From Candidatus Companilactobacillus pullicola (GTDB lineage: Bacteria > Bacillota > Bacilli > Lactobacillales > Lactobacillaceae): a DNA stretch of 33,253 nt. Positions 24,600 through 31,305 of the stretch are shown here, piece by piece. The notes beneath the pieces were generated by a model. The model saw only the letters and a list, made by a program, of their open reading frames with translations. It was not told where the DNA came from and ran no database searches. Both the position numbers and the translations under genes were made by a program. The stretch is from positions 1-33,253 of the forward strand of contig DXCM01000002.1 in NCBI GenBank assembly GCA_019116025.1. Direction: 5' to 3'. Positions within the stretch are counted from its first letter, which is position 1. Each line of letters starts with the position of its first letter.

Positions 24600-25835
24600 A
24601 TGCTAACACATATCTTAAATTTAAATGCAAGTTTAGGTAATTTAACGTATGTATTTTTGTGTACAATTCTGGTTTTTCTGATGACACCAGGATTGGCTCT
24701 TTTTTATGGGGGACTTGAACGAAGAAAAAATTCTCTAACAATTATGTTAAAGGTATTCCTTTCAATTGGAATTGTTGGGCTTCTTTGGATTTTCGGTGGA
24801 TTTAGTTTGGTTTTTGGAAAAGATATTGGTGGGATAATTGGGAATCCAACTCAATTTTTTGCATTTCATGATTTACTATTTGACATTAATCATATGTATG
24901 GAATGCATATTCCATTTATTCTGTTCTTCTTATACCAATTAATGTTCGCTATTATTACTCTTCCATTGATGACGGGAGCAACAGCTGGACGGTTAACGGT
25001 CGGCGGATGGATCAAGTTCTTGATCGTTTGGATGATTTTAGTTTACTTTCCTGTTGCCCACTGGATCTGGGGTGGTGGATTCTTACAAAAGTTAGGGTTC
25101 GTTGACTTTGCCGGAGGAACGGTTATTCACATTTCTTCAGCATTCTCTGGATTGGCTGCAATCTTATATTTAGGAAAACGAATTGAACACGATAAAGAAA
25201 ACCCAAAACCATCAAACATGGGATTGGTTGGAATCGGTGCCGGTTTGCTTCTCTTTGGTTGGTTTGGATTTAACGCCGGTGGAACATTAGGCGCTAATGA
25301 CAAAGCAGCAATTATTATTGCCAATACTGCCGTTGCCGCAATCGTTGCAATGGTCGTCTGGACAATTATTGCCTACTTCCACGATGGTCACCACTTCTCA
25401 TTTGTTGAACCATTAGTTGGGGCAGTTGCCGGATTAGCTACGATTACACCTGCTTCTGGATATGTAACTCCAGTTGCCGCAATGTTGATCGGCTTATTAG
25501 CTGCGATCGTTTGCTACATTTGTGTAAAATTAGCAGACAAATTCAAATGGGATGACGCATTAGACGTATGGGGGGTCCACGGAATGGGTGGAATGCTCGG
25601 TACGATCTTGATCGGGGTTTTAGCTGATCCTGTAATCAATGGTGTTCATGCTGGAATCCATCAATTGCTTATCCAAATCATGGGTGCTGTTTTAGTTGCT
25701 GCATATGCAATGATCTTAACTTGGATTATCTTATTTGTTCTTGACAAGATTGGTCATATTCGGACAACAGCTGAACAGCAAAGAGAAGGTTTGGACAAGA
25801 CATTATTACACGAAACATATTCAAAAAATGGTTAG
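24600..25835 (+). CDS. amt: Ammonium transporter Amt
   Basis: The 411-residue channel has about 11 membrane helices and conducts ammonium or ammonia. Both twin-histidine contexts are visible: FAGGTVIHISSAF and DVWGVHGMGG. ATAGRLTVGGWIKF and the aromatic gate regions also fit. The length is typical. No glnK/PII gene follows, unlike many amt operons. Being divergent from glsA, it probably handles ammonia released by glutaminase, or scavenges ammonium when expressed alone; direction depends on gradients. Codon use becomes visibly less AT-rich after about the first 120 codons, which may mean mosaic origin. The ATG at 24600 follows AAGGTGAAAA. Confidence 0.95.
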   Translation: MLTHILNLNASLGNLTYVFLCTILVFLMTPGLALFYGGLERRKNSLTIMLKVFLSIGIVGLLWIFGGFSLVFGKDIGGIIGNPTQFFAFHDLLFDINHMYGMHIPFILFFLYQLMFAIITLPLMTGATAGRLTVGGWIKFLIVWMILVYFPVAHWIWGGGFLQKLGFVDFAGGTVIHISSAFSGLAAILYLGKRIEHDKENPKPSNMGLVGIGAGLLLFGWFGFNAGGTLGANDKAAIIIANTAVAAIVAMVVWTIIAYFHDGHHFSFVEPLVGAVAGLATITPASGYVTPVAAMLIGLLAAIVCYICVKLADKFKWDDALDVWGVHGMGGMLGTILIGVLADPVINGVHAGIHQLLIQIMGAVLVAAYAMILTWIILFVLDKIGHIRTTAEQQREGLDKTLLHETYSKNG

Positions 25836-25839
25836 TTAA

Positions 25840-26050
25840 AAAAGGAGGAGCGGTATTACGCACTTCCTAAGAGAGAATAGAACTAATTCTGTTATTAGTT
25901 TATTATATTGGTATTTCCAAGTATGAGCCAAAACTTTAAGTATGTTATAGTTTTGACGTAGAGAGATTATCGCTACTGCATGGCGGTTGGAATAAGATAT
26001 GCAATTATAAGAGATTGACTACTGATATTTGTGATATCAGTAGTTTTTTG
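25840..26050 (+). ncRNA. Decayed type III antitoxin RNA (single repeat)
   Basis: This stretch is a degraded copy of 27389-27704. It keeps half of the GGAAGTGCGT inverted repeat, a TGTTATAGT extended -10 (about 25943), one 48-base repeat starting at 25965 (GATTATCGCTACTGCATGGC), and a perfect 11-bp terminator hairpin ACTACTGATAT/ATATCAGTAGT (26018-26044). The intact locus has three repeats. The promoter and terminator look usable, so a one-repeat RNA might still be made. Confidence 0.75.
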
Positions 26051-26069
26051 TTATTAAGAAGTTTTATTT

Positions 26070-26201
26070 ATGGAAAATGCCAATAATGGGAAGATTGACG
26101 GATATTTAGTATTTGTTAAAGATGAATTTATTGATTTGGTAAAAGATCCCTATTTGAGGGTTAATAAAGGAAAAATCATAAGCGTCCACATTTTTTGTTA
26201 A
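26070..26201 (+). pseudogene. Truncated type III toxin gene (CptN/ToxN-like)
   Basis: The first 35 codons match the intact toxin at 27719 almost residue for residue (NNGKI-GYLVFVKDEF, DLVKDPYL, VNKGK). Loss of one A in an A-run near 26170 then shifts the frame into a stop at 26199. Homology ends about there, so the rest of the gene is deleted. The core RPHY and SSKVEK motifs are missing, so this copy cannot be an active RNase. Confidence 0.85.
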
Positions 26202-26321
26202 TTAAACATAAGAAATTAGTTTGAATATTCAAATATTTTGATAGTAATAAATAAAATTATTAATTTTTTATTGAGAACTCAAAGTGTTACTATGCCTTCT
26301 GGAGAGGAGAGATTAAGTAAA

Positions 26322-26438
26322 ATGAATAATAAACAAAAACTAGTAAATGAAGACAACTATGTTCCAGTACATGCGATTGGTGGTTATCTTTCACAATTAC
26401 GTTTAAAACAAAAGTTAGAAAAAGAAAATAAAGAGTAA
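26322..26438 (+). CDS. Small ORF of 38 residues, unknown
   Basis: The product is 38 residues, hydrophilic and basic at the end, with NEDNYVPVHAIGGYLSQLRL in the middle. GGAGAGGAG lies at 26301, a little far from the ATG at 26322; an in-frame ATG at 26292 would add ten residues. A hairpin with a T-run follows directly, so the unit looks like a real small transcription unit. I do not recognise the family. Confidence 0.4.
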   Translation: MNNKQKLVNEDNYVPVHAIGGYLSQLRLKQKLEKENKE

Positions 26439-26440
26439 GT

Positions 26441-26460
26441 AGTATAGGCTATACTTTTTG
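26441..26460 (+). terminator. Terminator of the small ORF
   Basis: AGTATA-GGC-TATACT followed by TTTTT, directly after the stop codon of the 38-residue ORF. Confidence 0.6.
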
Positions 26461-26512
26461 TTAGTTTATAAGAAGTTGTGACATGGGTATTCAAAAATAA
26501 TTTTTGAATTAT

Positions 26513-26562
26513 AAAAATAGCGAGATTCAATTTGAGAAAATTGAATTTTGCTATTTTTATTT
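26513..26562. terminator. Long imperfect hairpin, probable bidirectional terminator
   Basis: AAAAATAGC/GCTATTTTT encloses ATTCAATTT/AAATTGAAT with a GAGA loop. T-runs on both strands fit termination of both the rightward small ORF and the leftward ECF gene. Confidence 0.6.
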
Positions 26563-26640
26563 TTTCTTGCCATGGGAAACGGTCCCTGTAGCAATTCTTA
26601 CAGGCATAATACTCTGACTGGCAAATGGAATATAGGAAAA
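26557..26640 (-). pseudogene. C-terminal scrap of an ABC-2 type permease
   Basis: On the minus strand, downstream of the ECF gene, one frame reads YIPFASQSIMPVRIATGTVS before a TAA at 26557. The pattern IPF.(S)..MP.RI..G.VS is typical of a loop in NatB/YhaP-like ABC-2 permeases. No start or remaining gene is present, so this is at best a leftover fragment. The match is by memory of the family pattern and needs a search. Confidence 0.4.
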
Positions 26641-26644
26641 TACT

Positions 26645-27190
26645 TTAATGGATGACAATTTTCATAACTCGATTTAAAACTTTAAAAAACAGCGGAATGG
26701 TTACAAACATTGCGATTCCTGTAATTATACTTGCTGGTACAGATAATAATGCTGTAGCGAATAATTTGTCTCCATGCATTCCAACAATTATTCCTTCAAT
26801 TAAGTAACGTAAGAAACCTGATAACATTTTTGATAGACCACTAATAATACTTACTAAAATAATTTTTGAAAGGTGAGTAGAGTAATGAGTCGCTTTAAAT
26901 GTAAGCCAACTAGCTGATACAACAATAAAAGCTTCCATAACAGTTAGATAGACGTGAGCTGCATAGCCATTCAGTAGATCAAAAAGCGCTAATCCGATAA
27001 TTCCAGATATCAATCCATATTTGTATCCTAAGAAAAGAGTTCCGATAACTACAAACGTGAATCCTAAATCAATAAAAGGACGTCCAATTAGTGATGGAAT
27101 ATGAATTTGAAACATTGCTAAAATATAATCGATTGTTGCAAAAATGGCCGCAAAAGTAATATTGCGTAAAGTATTATTAGATTTGTACAT
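26645..27190 (-). CDS. ECF transporter S component (substrate unknown)
   Basis: The 181-residue membrane protein has about six helices and binds a vitamin-like substrate for an energy-coupling-factor transporter. GRPFIDLGFTFVVIGTLFLG and GLISGIIGLALFDLLNGYA follow the pattern of the RibU-like/PF07155 group of S components. The T and A/A' subunits are not in the window, so it must use a chromosomal ECF module. The ATG at 27190 follows GAGGAGG. I see no clear riboswitch in the leader, so the substrate is open (hydroxymethylpyrimidine, pyridoxine or other). It lies between the intact and decayed type III toxin loci. Confidence 0.8.
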   Translation of the reverse strand: MYKSNNTLRNITFAAIFATIDYILAMFQIHIPSLIGRPFIDLGFTFVVIGTLFLGYKYGLISGIIGLALFDLLNGYAAHVYLTVMEAFIVVSASWLTFKATHYSTHLSKIILVSIISGLSKMLSGFLRYLIEGIIVGMHGDKLFATALLSVPASIITGIAMFVTIPLFFKVLNRVMKIVIH

Positions 27191-27342
27191 AAAGAATCCT
27201 CCTCATTTACTAAGTATATATGTCCGTTTGATAGATGGGTAAAAAAGAAAGCAATTATTATTTACTCATATACTGAATTATTAGTGTTAGGAAGTGTTCT
27301 CTTATAAAAGACAATTAAATTATGAAATAGTATATTGATTTA

Positions 27343-27382
27343 AAAGATAAGGACTAATTAGTATAGTACCTTATCTTTTTTT
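27343..27382 (+). terminator. Terminator-like hairpin upstream of the type III locus
   Basis: AAAGATAAGG and CCTTATCTTT (27343-27352 and 27369-27378) with a T-run behind. No rightward gene is visible before it, so it either insulates the type III locus or ends an unrecognised transcript. The rest of 27191-27390 holds only the leader of the ECF gene. Confidence 0.65.
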
Positions 27383-27390
27383 ATCAAAAA

Positions 27391-27414
27391 GGAAGTGCGT
27401 AATAACGCACTTCC
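27391..27414. promoter_or_regulatory. Perfect inverted repeat upstream of the type III antitoxin
   Basis: GGAAGTGCGT-AATA-ACGCACTTCC, a 10-bp stem with a 4-base loop. Half of it survives in the decayed copy near 25850, so it belongs to the duplicated module. It may be an operator or a module boundary. Confidence 0.6.
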
Positions 27415-27500
27415 TGAGAGAGAATAGAATTAGTATTATTATTGTCTAGATTATAGTTTATTATGTTGAAAATTCCAAGTATGAGTTAAAGCTATGAATA

Positions 27501-27509
27501 TGTTATAAT
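27501..27509 (+). promoter_or_regulatory. Extended -10 promoter of the type III antitoxin RNA
   Basis: TGTTATAAT is a perfect extended -10 element, 14 bases before the first antitoxin repeat. The decayed copy keeps TGTTATAGT. No good -35 is seen, as usual for extended -10 promoters. Confidence 0.7.
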
Positions 27510-27515
27510 TAAAGT

Positions 27516-27704
27516 GTGATAAGATTACCGCTACTGTACGGCGGTCTGAATAAGTGGTACAACAATTGAGATTATCGCTACTGCACGGCGGTCTAGATAA
27601 ATGGTGCAATAAACAGATTACCGCTACTGCATGGCGGTCAGAACAAAATATGCAGTTATAAGAGATTGGCTACTGGTATTTGATATCAGTAGCTTTTTGT
27701 TATT
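27516..27704 (+). ncRNA. Type III antitoxin RNA (three repeats plus terminator)
   Basis: Repeats start at 27523, 27570 and 27616 (periods 47 and 46) and share GATTAYCGCTACTG, a CGGCGGTC or TGGCGGTC block, and a variable tail. A fourth start at 27664 runs into a terminator hairpin GCTACTGGTAT/ATATCAGTAGC (27669-27693) with a T-run. In type III systems the toxin cuts such a precursor into single pseudoknots that inhibit it, and leaky termination sets toxin level. The 46-48-base repeat length is near that of the CptI family. Within each repeat GCTACTG and CGGCGGTC-type segments could form the pseudoknot. Confidence 0.85.
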
Positions 27705-27718
27705 AAGGAGTTTTATTT

Positions 27719-28306
27719 ATGAGAAATGCTAATAATGGGAAGATTAACGGATATTTAGTATTTGTTAAAGATGAATTTTTTGATTTGGTAAAAGATCCTT
27801 ATTTGAAAATTAATAAAGGAAAAAATCATAAACGTCCACATTATTTTGCTTTTAAAATGCGGGAAAGTAAAGATATGTACTGGGTAGCACCGTTATCAAG
27901 TAAGGTTGAGAAGTTTGATAAAATAGTAGCTAAAAAACAGGCACAAGGAAAGCCAACTGATATTCTATTTAGAACAAAGGTACGGGATAAGGCATCTTAT
28001 GTGTTGTTTGCTGATATGTTTCCAGTAAACGGTAGATATTTATACATTTATAATCGTGATAATCGGCCAGTGGAGATTGATCCGCGAGATAAGAAAAAGG
28101 CATTAAAAGAGGCGCGAAAAGTAGTAACCCTTTTGAATAAAGGAGTTAAATTTACGCGAACTTCGCCAGACGTCAAGCGAATTAAGCAGGTTCAATTAAA
28201 ACAAGAGCAAACGGAACAGCAAGATAATGTTCAGAAAGATTTGGAAGAATTTGTTAAAAAGTATCAACTCCAAGAAAATGAGCAAAATCAAGGCCGTAAG
28301 TTATAA
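27719..28306 (+). CDS. Type III toxin, CptN/ToxN-family endoribonuclease
   Basis: The 195-residue endoRNase is held in check by the RNA repeats just upstream. It shows NHKRPHYFAFKMRESKDMYW and PLSSKVEKF, both typical of CptN/ToxN/AbiQ toxins. The C-terminal 50 residues are charged and helical, longer than the core fold needs. ATG at 27719 follows AAGGAG, 20 bp behind the antitoxin terminator, the standard layout. Known members act as plasmid addiction modules and as phage-abortive systems. The subfamily (CptN rather than ToxN) is my best reading from the motifs and repeat length. Confidence 0.85.
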   Translation: MRNANNGKINGYLVFVKDEFFDLVKDPYLKINKGKNHKRPHYFAFKMRESKDMYWVAPLSSKVEKFDKIVAKKQAQGKPTDILFRTKVRDKASYVLFADMFPVNGRYLYIYNRDNRPVEIDPRDKKKALKEARKVVTLLNKGVKFTRTSPDVKRIKQVQLKQEQTEQQDNVQKDLEEFVKKYQLQENEQNQGRKL

Positions 28307-28375
28307 ATAAGCGTGTTATATTATAACTATAGACTTGATCCTAATTGATTGTTCTATTAGTTATGAAAACGTATA

Positions 28376-28403
28376 AAGGAGACTTGATCAGGTCTCCTTT
28401 TTT
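28376..28403 (+). terminator. Terminator of the type III toxin operon
   Basis: AAAGGAGAC and GGTCTCCTTT around a short loop, with a T-run behind. Confidence 0.85.
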
Positions 28404-28410
28404 ACTTTAA

Positions 28411-28547
28411 TATCAAACGTGTTTAACACTAAAAATGTTATCCTAGGTGTGTGATGATTTGTATTTTCAATGTAAATCTCAATTCTCTTCTGGATACAAA
28501 TTATTCGTTATTTTGAAGAAGTCTTTAAAGACTTTCTTCTTTTTTTA
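28411..28547 (+). ncRNA. Candidate sRNA, copy A of a three-member family
   Basis: An imperfect palindrome TCAAAC-GT-GTTTAA (28413-28426) precedes the extended -10 TGTTATCCT (28436-28444). About 75 bases later a terminator GAAGAAGTC...CTTCTTTTTT-type hairpin ends the unit (28515-28547). Bases 28481-28523 are identical to 29698-29740 in copy C. A 20-codon frame exists here but is not kept in copy C, so the unit is non-coding. Confidence 0.6.
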
Positions 28548-28622
28548 TGCGGTAAATAGTATTACGAAAAAGCCTTATTTATCAGTAATTTGTTTAGTAG
28601 CGATAGTTTCGCATTAGTTATA
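28548..28622 (-). pseudogene. 3' scrap of a serine resolvase gene
   Basis: Read on the minus strand this matches the end of the resolvase at 31531: TKQI-D and RNTIYRIKKE correspond to IKQIADEAGITRNTVYRIKKE. A stop codon and a frame shift interrupt it, and everything upstream is missing. It is a leftover of an earlier resolvase copy, so this part of the plasmid has been rearranged. Confidence 0.72.
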
Positions 28623-28698
28623 TTGCCAAATAGCTATTATTATGTTGAGGATAATAGAATATATTGATGAGAACGCTTGATAATTGTCATGCAAATGA

Positions 28699-28819
28699 TT
28701 TGTATATTACGAACAATGGAACTATAGTGAAGGTGGTTGGTAAGTGAGCTTTCATTCTAGTAGGTGAGTGAAAGACTATCAATCTAATCTTCGCTCTGGA
28801 TATGGAGCGAAGTTTTTTT
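28699..28819 (+). ncRNA. Candidate small RNA D with promoter and terminator
   Basis: TTGTAT, 17 bases and TATAGT (about 28700-28728) form a promoter. A terminator CTTCGCTC/GAGCGAAG (28789-28796 and 28805-28812) with seven Ts follows. The transcript would be about 85 bases and includes CTTTCA/TGAAAG. No ribosome binding site with a frame of useful length is present. Confidence 0.5.
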
Positions 28820-28851
28820 AATAATTTGAGATTTAAACTTAAATTATTAAC

Positions 28852-28881
28852 TTGACATATATATATATATATATATATACT
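28852..28881 (+). promoter_or_regulatory. Promoter with a (TA)11 spacer, likely phase-variable
   Basis: TTGACA (28852-28857) is a perfect -35. An uninterrupted (TA)11 tract begins at 28858 and its end forms the -10 TATACT (28876-28881), leaving an 18-base spacer. Loss or gain of one TA unit would give 16 or 20 bases and change promoter strength, a known route to phase variation. Confidence 0.7.
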
Positions 28882-28887
28882 CCTACA

Positions 28888-29026
28888 CGGGAGAAAACGC
28901 TTTGTAGTTTTTTCCTCTTTCATCAATTATGGTAAGCAAAATCGATTAGATTGCCCTATACTAGTTGATAATTAGCCTACTTATTAATTCCTATTATTAC
29001 ATTAAGTAATGATAGGAATTTTTTTG
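28888..29026 (+). ncRNA. Candidate small RNA E driven by the TA-repeat promoter
   Basis: A 9-bp hairpin GGAGAAAAC/GTTTTTTCC (28890-28915) lies at the 5' end. A strong two-part terminator (AATTCCTAT/ATAGGAATT enclosing ATTAC/GTAAT, 28986-29020, then a T-run) lies at the 3' end. The only frame with an ATG is six codons. The product is therefore probably a roughly 140-base RNA of unknown role. Confidence 0.5.
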
Positions 29027-29047
29027 TAAACAAATTTTGGAAAACGG

Positions 29048-29075
29048 TTTACTTATTTATTGATCAGCTTATAAT
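29048..29075 (+). promoter_or_regulatory. Promoter of the 106-residue ORF
   Basis: TTTACT (29048-29053), a 16-base spacer and TATAAT (29070-29075), about 67 bases before the start codon at 29142. Confidence 0.6.
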
Positions 29076-29141
29076 ATTAAGTAAAGGTTAAGAGCTTAAT
29101 AAAAAATTAATAAATGTAACAATTGGGAAGAGGATGTCTTT

Positions 29142-29462
29142 ATGTACTATATTATTAACCCGATTAATAGTACTGTATGTTCAAAATGGAATTATATGAA
29201 CGATACAACGGAACATTTTTGTTGGAAAACCGCAGAAGAAATTAGAAATAATAATTCATATCGTAATGATACAACCGAGGCCATTAGGTTTAGTACGAAA
29301 GGTAAAGCTGAGAATTTTATAAAAACCGTGTTAGGGAACCAAAAAGGATTGGAGATTATTACTACAAGTTATATCCAGCATTTAATAGATTTAATTGGAA
29401 ATAGAATAGAACAGTTATTTAATCATAAAAAGAATAAGCATCATATGACGTTATACTATTGA
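29142..29462 (+). CDS. Hypothetical protein of 106 residues
   Basis: This small basic protein has an internal echo: YMNDTTEHFCWKTAEEIR is followed by YRNDTTEAIRFSTKGKAENF. So the pattern Y-x-N-D-T-T-E occurs twice. STKGKAENFIKTVLGN is typical of short nucleic-acid or phage-like helper proteins, but I cannot name a family. It has a promoter, AAGAGG ahead of the ATG, and lies between candidate sRNA units E and B. Two cysteines (residues 13 and 27) are present. It is probably real, but the function is unknown. Confidence 0.6.
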   Translation: MYYIINPINSTVCSKWNYMNDTTEHFCWKTAEEIRNNNSYRNDTTEAIRFSTKGKAENFIKTVLGNQKGLEIITTSYIQHLIDLIGNRIEQLFNHKKNKHHMTLYY

Positions 29463-29479
29463 AAAGTTTTTTTGCCTAA

Positions 29480-29607
29480 GTGTCAAACATGTTTGACAGT
29501 AAAGATGTTATCTTAAGCATGTGAAGGCTTGTAGCTTCCAAATAATCCCTTTGAGGAATATATACGTGGGCATTTTGAAGAAACTCTTTAGGGGTTTCTT
29601 TTTCTTT
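29480..29607 (+). ncRNA. Candidate sRNA, copy B, with an 18-bp palindromic operator
   Basis: TGTCAAACATGTTTGACA (29481-29498) is a perfect palindrome, followed by the extended -10 TGTTATCTT (29506-29514) and a terminator near 29577-29607. The layout matches copies A and C, although the transcribed middle has diverged. The palindrome occupies the -35 position, so a bound protein should repress it. Confidence 0.6.
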
Positions 29608-29631
29608 GTAAATATAAAAAATTTTGCTTTG

Positions 29632-29765
29632 ATGTTATACGTGCTTAACATTAAAAATGTTATTTTAAATGTGTAGTGATTTGTATTTTAAAATCCTAAT
29701 TCTCTTCTGGATACAAATTATTCGTTATTTTGAAGAAGTCTTTTAAAGGGCTTCTTCTTTTTTTA
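29632..29765 (+). ncRNA. Candidate sRNA, copy C
   Basis: A degraded palindrome (TTATACGTGCTTAACA) precedes TGTTATTTT (29658-29666). The 43 bases 29698-29740 are identical to copy A, and a terminator GAAGAAGTC/GGCTTCTTC (29732-29757) with T-run ends it. It stops 26 bases before the SOS box of the polymerase gene. Confidence 0.6.
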
Positions 29766-29790
29766 TATAGTTTTGTGATATACTTTTTAT

Positions 29791-29813
29791 CGAACGTATG
29801 TTCTATTTATAGT
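29791..29813 (+). promoter_or_regulatory. LexA (SOS) box and -10 of the Y-family polymerase gene
   Basis: CGAACGTATGTTCT (29791-29804) fits the Gram-positive LexA/DinR box CGAAC-N4-GTTC exactly. TATAGT follows at 29808-29813. The gene should be induced by DNA damage. Confidence 0.88.
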
Positions 29814-29826
29814 ATAGGTGATCAAA

Positions 29827-31305
29827 GTGAGTAAAGTATATATGGCGATTGATCTTAAGTCTTTTTATGCTTCGGTTGAATGTAGAGAACGAAAATTGGA
29901 TCCGTTAGATATTAATTTGGTGGTTGCTGACGAAAGTCGAACAGATAAAACGATTTGTCTTGCAGTATCTCCGGCGTTAAAAAGTTTTGGTGTACCGAGG
30001 AGACCGCGATTATTTGAAGTCAAACAGCAAATTAATCTATTAAATAATAATCGGAAGAGTAGGATTTTAGGTCATCGATTTAGGTGTGGGTCATGTAGTC
30101 GTAAAGAATTACTTAAAAATAAAGCGTTAGAAATTGGATTCAAGATAGCTAAACCGCGAATGAAACTGTATGAGGAAATAAGTGCTTATATTTATAGTAT
30201 TTACTTGCGATATATTGCAGCAGAGGACATTCATGTTTATTCGATTGATGAAGCCTTTATTGATATAACGCCATATTTGAAACTTTATGATTGTGAACCA
30301 GTAGAGCTGGCAGATCGAATAATTAGTGATGTTTATCAAGAAACAGGAATAACAGCAACGGTTGGAATTGGAACTAATTTGTATTTAGCGAAAGTTGCAA
30401 TGGATATCGTTGCGAAACATATGACACCGACAAAAGTAGGGTTTAAAGTTGCTGAATTAAATGAACGTACATATCGGGAACAGTTATGGGATCATCAACC
30501 AATAACAGATTTTTGGCGTGTAGGAAGAGGCTATGCTCGAAGATTGGAAAAGTTAGATATTCATACAATGGGAGAAATTGCTGCATGTTCTCTAGGGACA
30601 CTTAGTGATCGATATAATAAAGCGTTGTTATATCGTGAATTTGGAATAAATGCTGAGATCTTAATAGATCACGCATGGGGATTTGAGAATTTAACGATTA
30701 AAGATATTAATGATTATCGCCCGAAAAATCATTGCTTGACGGTCGGTCAGTTACTAAATGAGCCATACAATTACAGCAACGGTTTGATGATTATTAAAGA
30801 GATGAGCCAAGAACTGGCGTTAAAGTTGCTGAATACTAAGCAGGTAACTAATGAGCTATCTTTGAGTATTCATTATGATTGTAAGACGTTCAATTATGTT
30901 GATGACATTGAAGAAACTGAGGTTGATCGTTTCGGCAGAGTTCGGCCGAAATCGGTAAGAGGTCATATTGGCCTCATTAGATATTCTAATTTGGAACATG
31001 ATATTAGAAAGCAATTATTACGGTTATTTAATGAAATTGTCGATTCAGATTATCTACTACGGCGAATTACAATTACTGCTCATAATTTAAAGGATTGTCA
31101 GAATACAATCATTAATTATGAGCAAGGCAATTTATTTTGTGATTTTTCAAATGAAAATGGATTGGATCAGCAGCAAATTTTGCAGGAAACAACGTTGAAG
31201 ATTCAAGAACGGTTTGGAAAAAGCGCAATTTTTAGAGGATTGGATTTAAAAGATAAGGCGATGACATTAAGAAGAAATAAGCAGATAGGAGGGCATTTAG
31301 CATGA
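29827..31305 (+). CDS. Y-family DNA polymerase (UmuC/UvrX-like)
   Basis: This 492-residue translesion polymerase shows the catalytic motifs MAIDLKSFYASVECRERKLD at the N-terminus and HVYSIDEAFIDIT in the palm. TATVGIGTNLYLAKVAMDI and a helix-hairpin-helix region (FWRVGRGYARRLEKLDIHTM) follow. It belongs to the UvrX/UmuC group often carried by Gram-positive plasmids and phages. I prefer the GTG at 29827 behind AGGTGA; an in-frame GTG at 29818 would overlap that site. The stop overlaps the next start (ATGA). It would provide SOS mutagenesis or UV tolerance to the host. Confidence 0.93.
   Translation: MSKVYMAIDLKSFYASVECRERKLDPLDINLVVADESRTDKTICLAVSPALKSFGVPRRPRLFEVKQQINLLNNNRKSRILGHRFRCGSCSRKELLKNKALEIGFKIAKPRMKLYEEISAYIYSIYLRYIAAEDIHVYSIDEAFIDITPYLKLYDCEPVELADRIISDVYQETGITATVGIGTNLYLAKVAMDIVAKHMTPTKVGFKVAELNERTYREQLWDHQPITDFWRVGRGYARRLEKLDIHTMGEIAACSLGTLSDRYNKALLYREFGINAEILIDHAWGFENLTIKDINDYRPKNHCLTVGQLLNEPYNYSNGLMIIKEMSQELALKLLNTKQVTNELSLSIHYDCKTFNYVDDIEETEVDRFGRVRPKSVRGHIGLIRYSNLEHDIRKQLLRLFNEIVDSDYLLRRITITAHNLKDCQNTIINYEQGNLFCDFSNENGLDQQQILQETTLKIQERFGKSAIFRGLDLKDKAMTLRRNKQIGGHLA

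Noticed and set aside
27191-27342. Riboswitch in the ECF S-component leader
   Set aside because: I could not find the conserved core of TPP, preQ1, FMN or folate riboswitches in this leader; only weak promoter-like sequence is visible.
27523-27700. CRISPR array
   Set aside because: The three repeats are 46-48 bases end to end without spacers, lie before an RNase gene and end in a terminator, which is the layout of a type III antitoxin. No cas genes are present.
28687-28926. Leftward 79-residue frame
   Set aside because: It runs through the (TA)11 tract and a terminator and lacks a ribosome binding site. It is a shadow.
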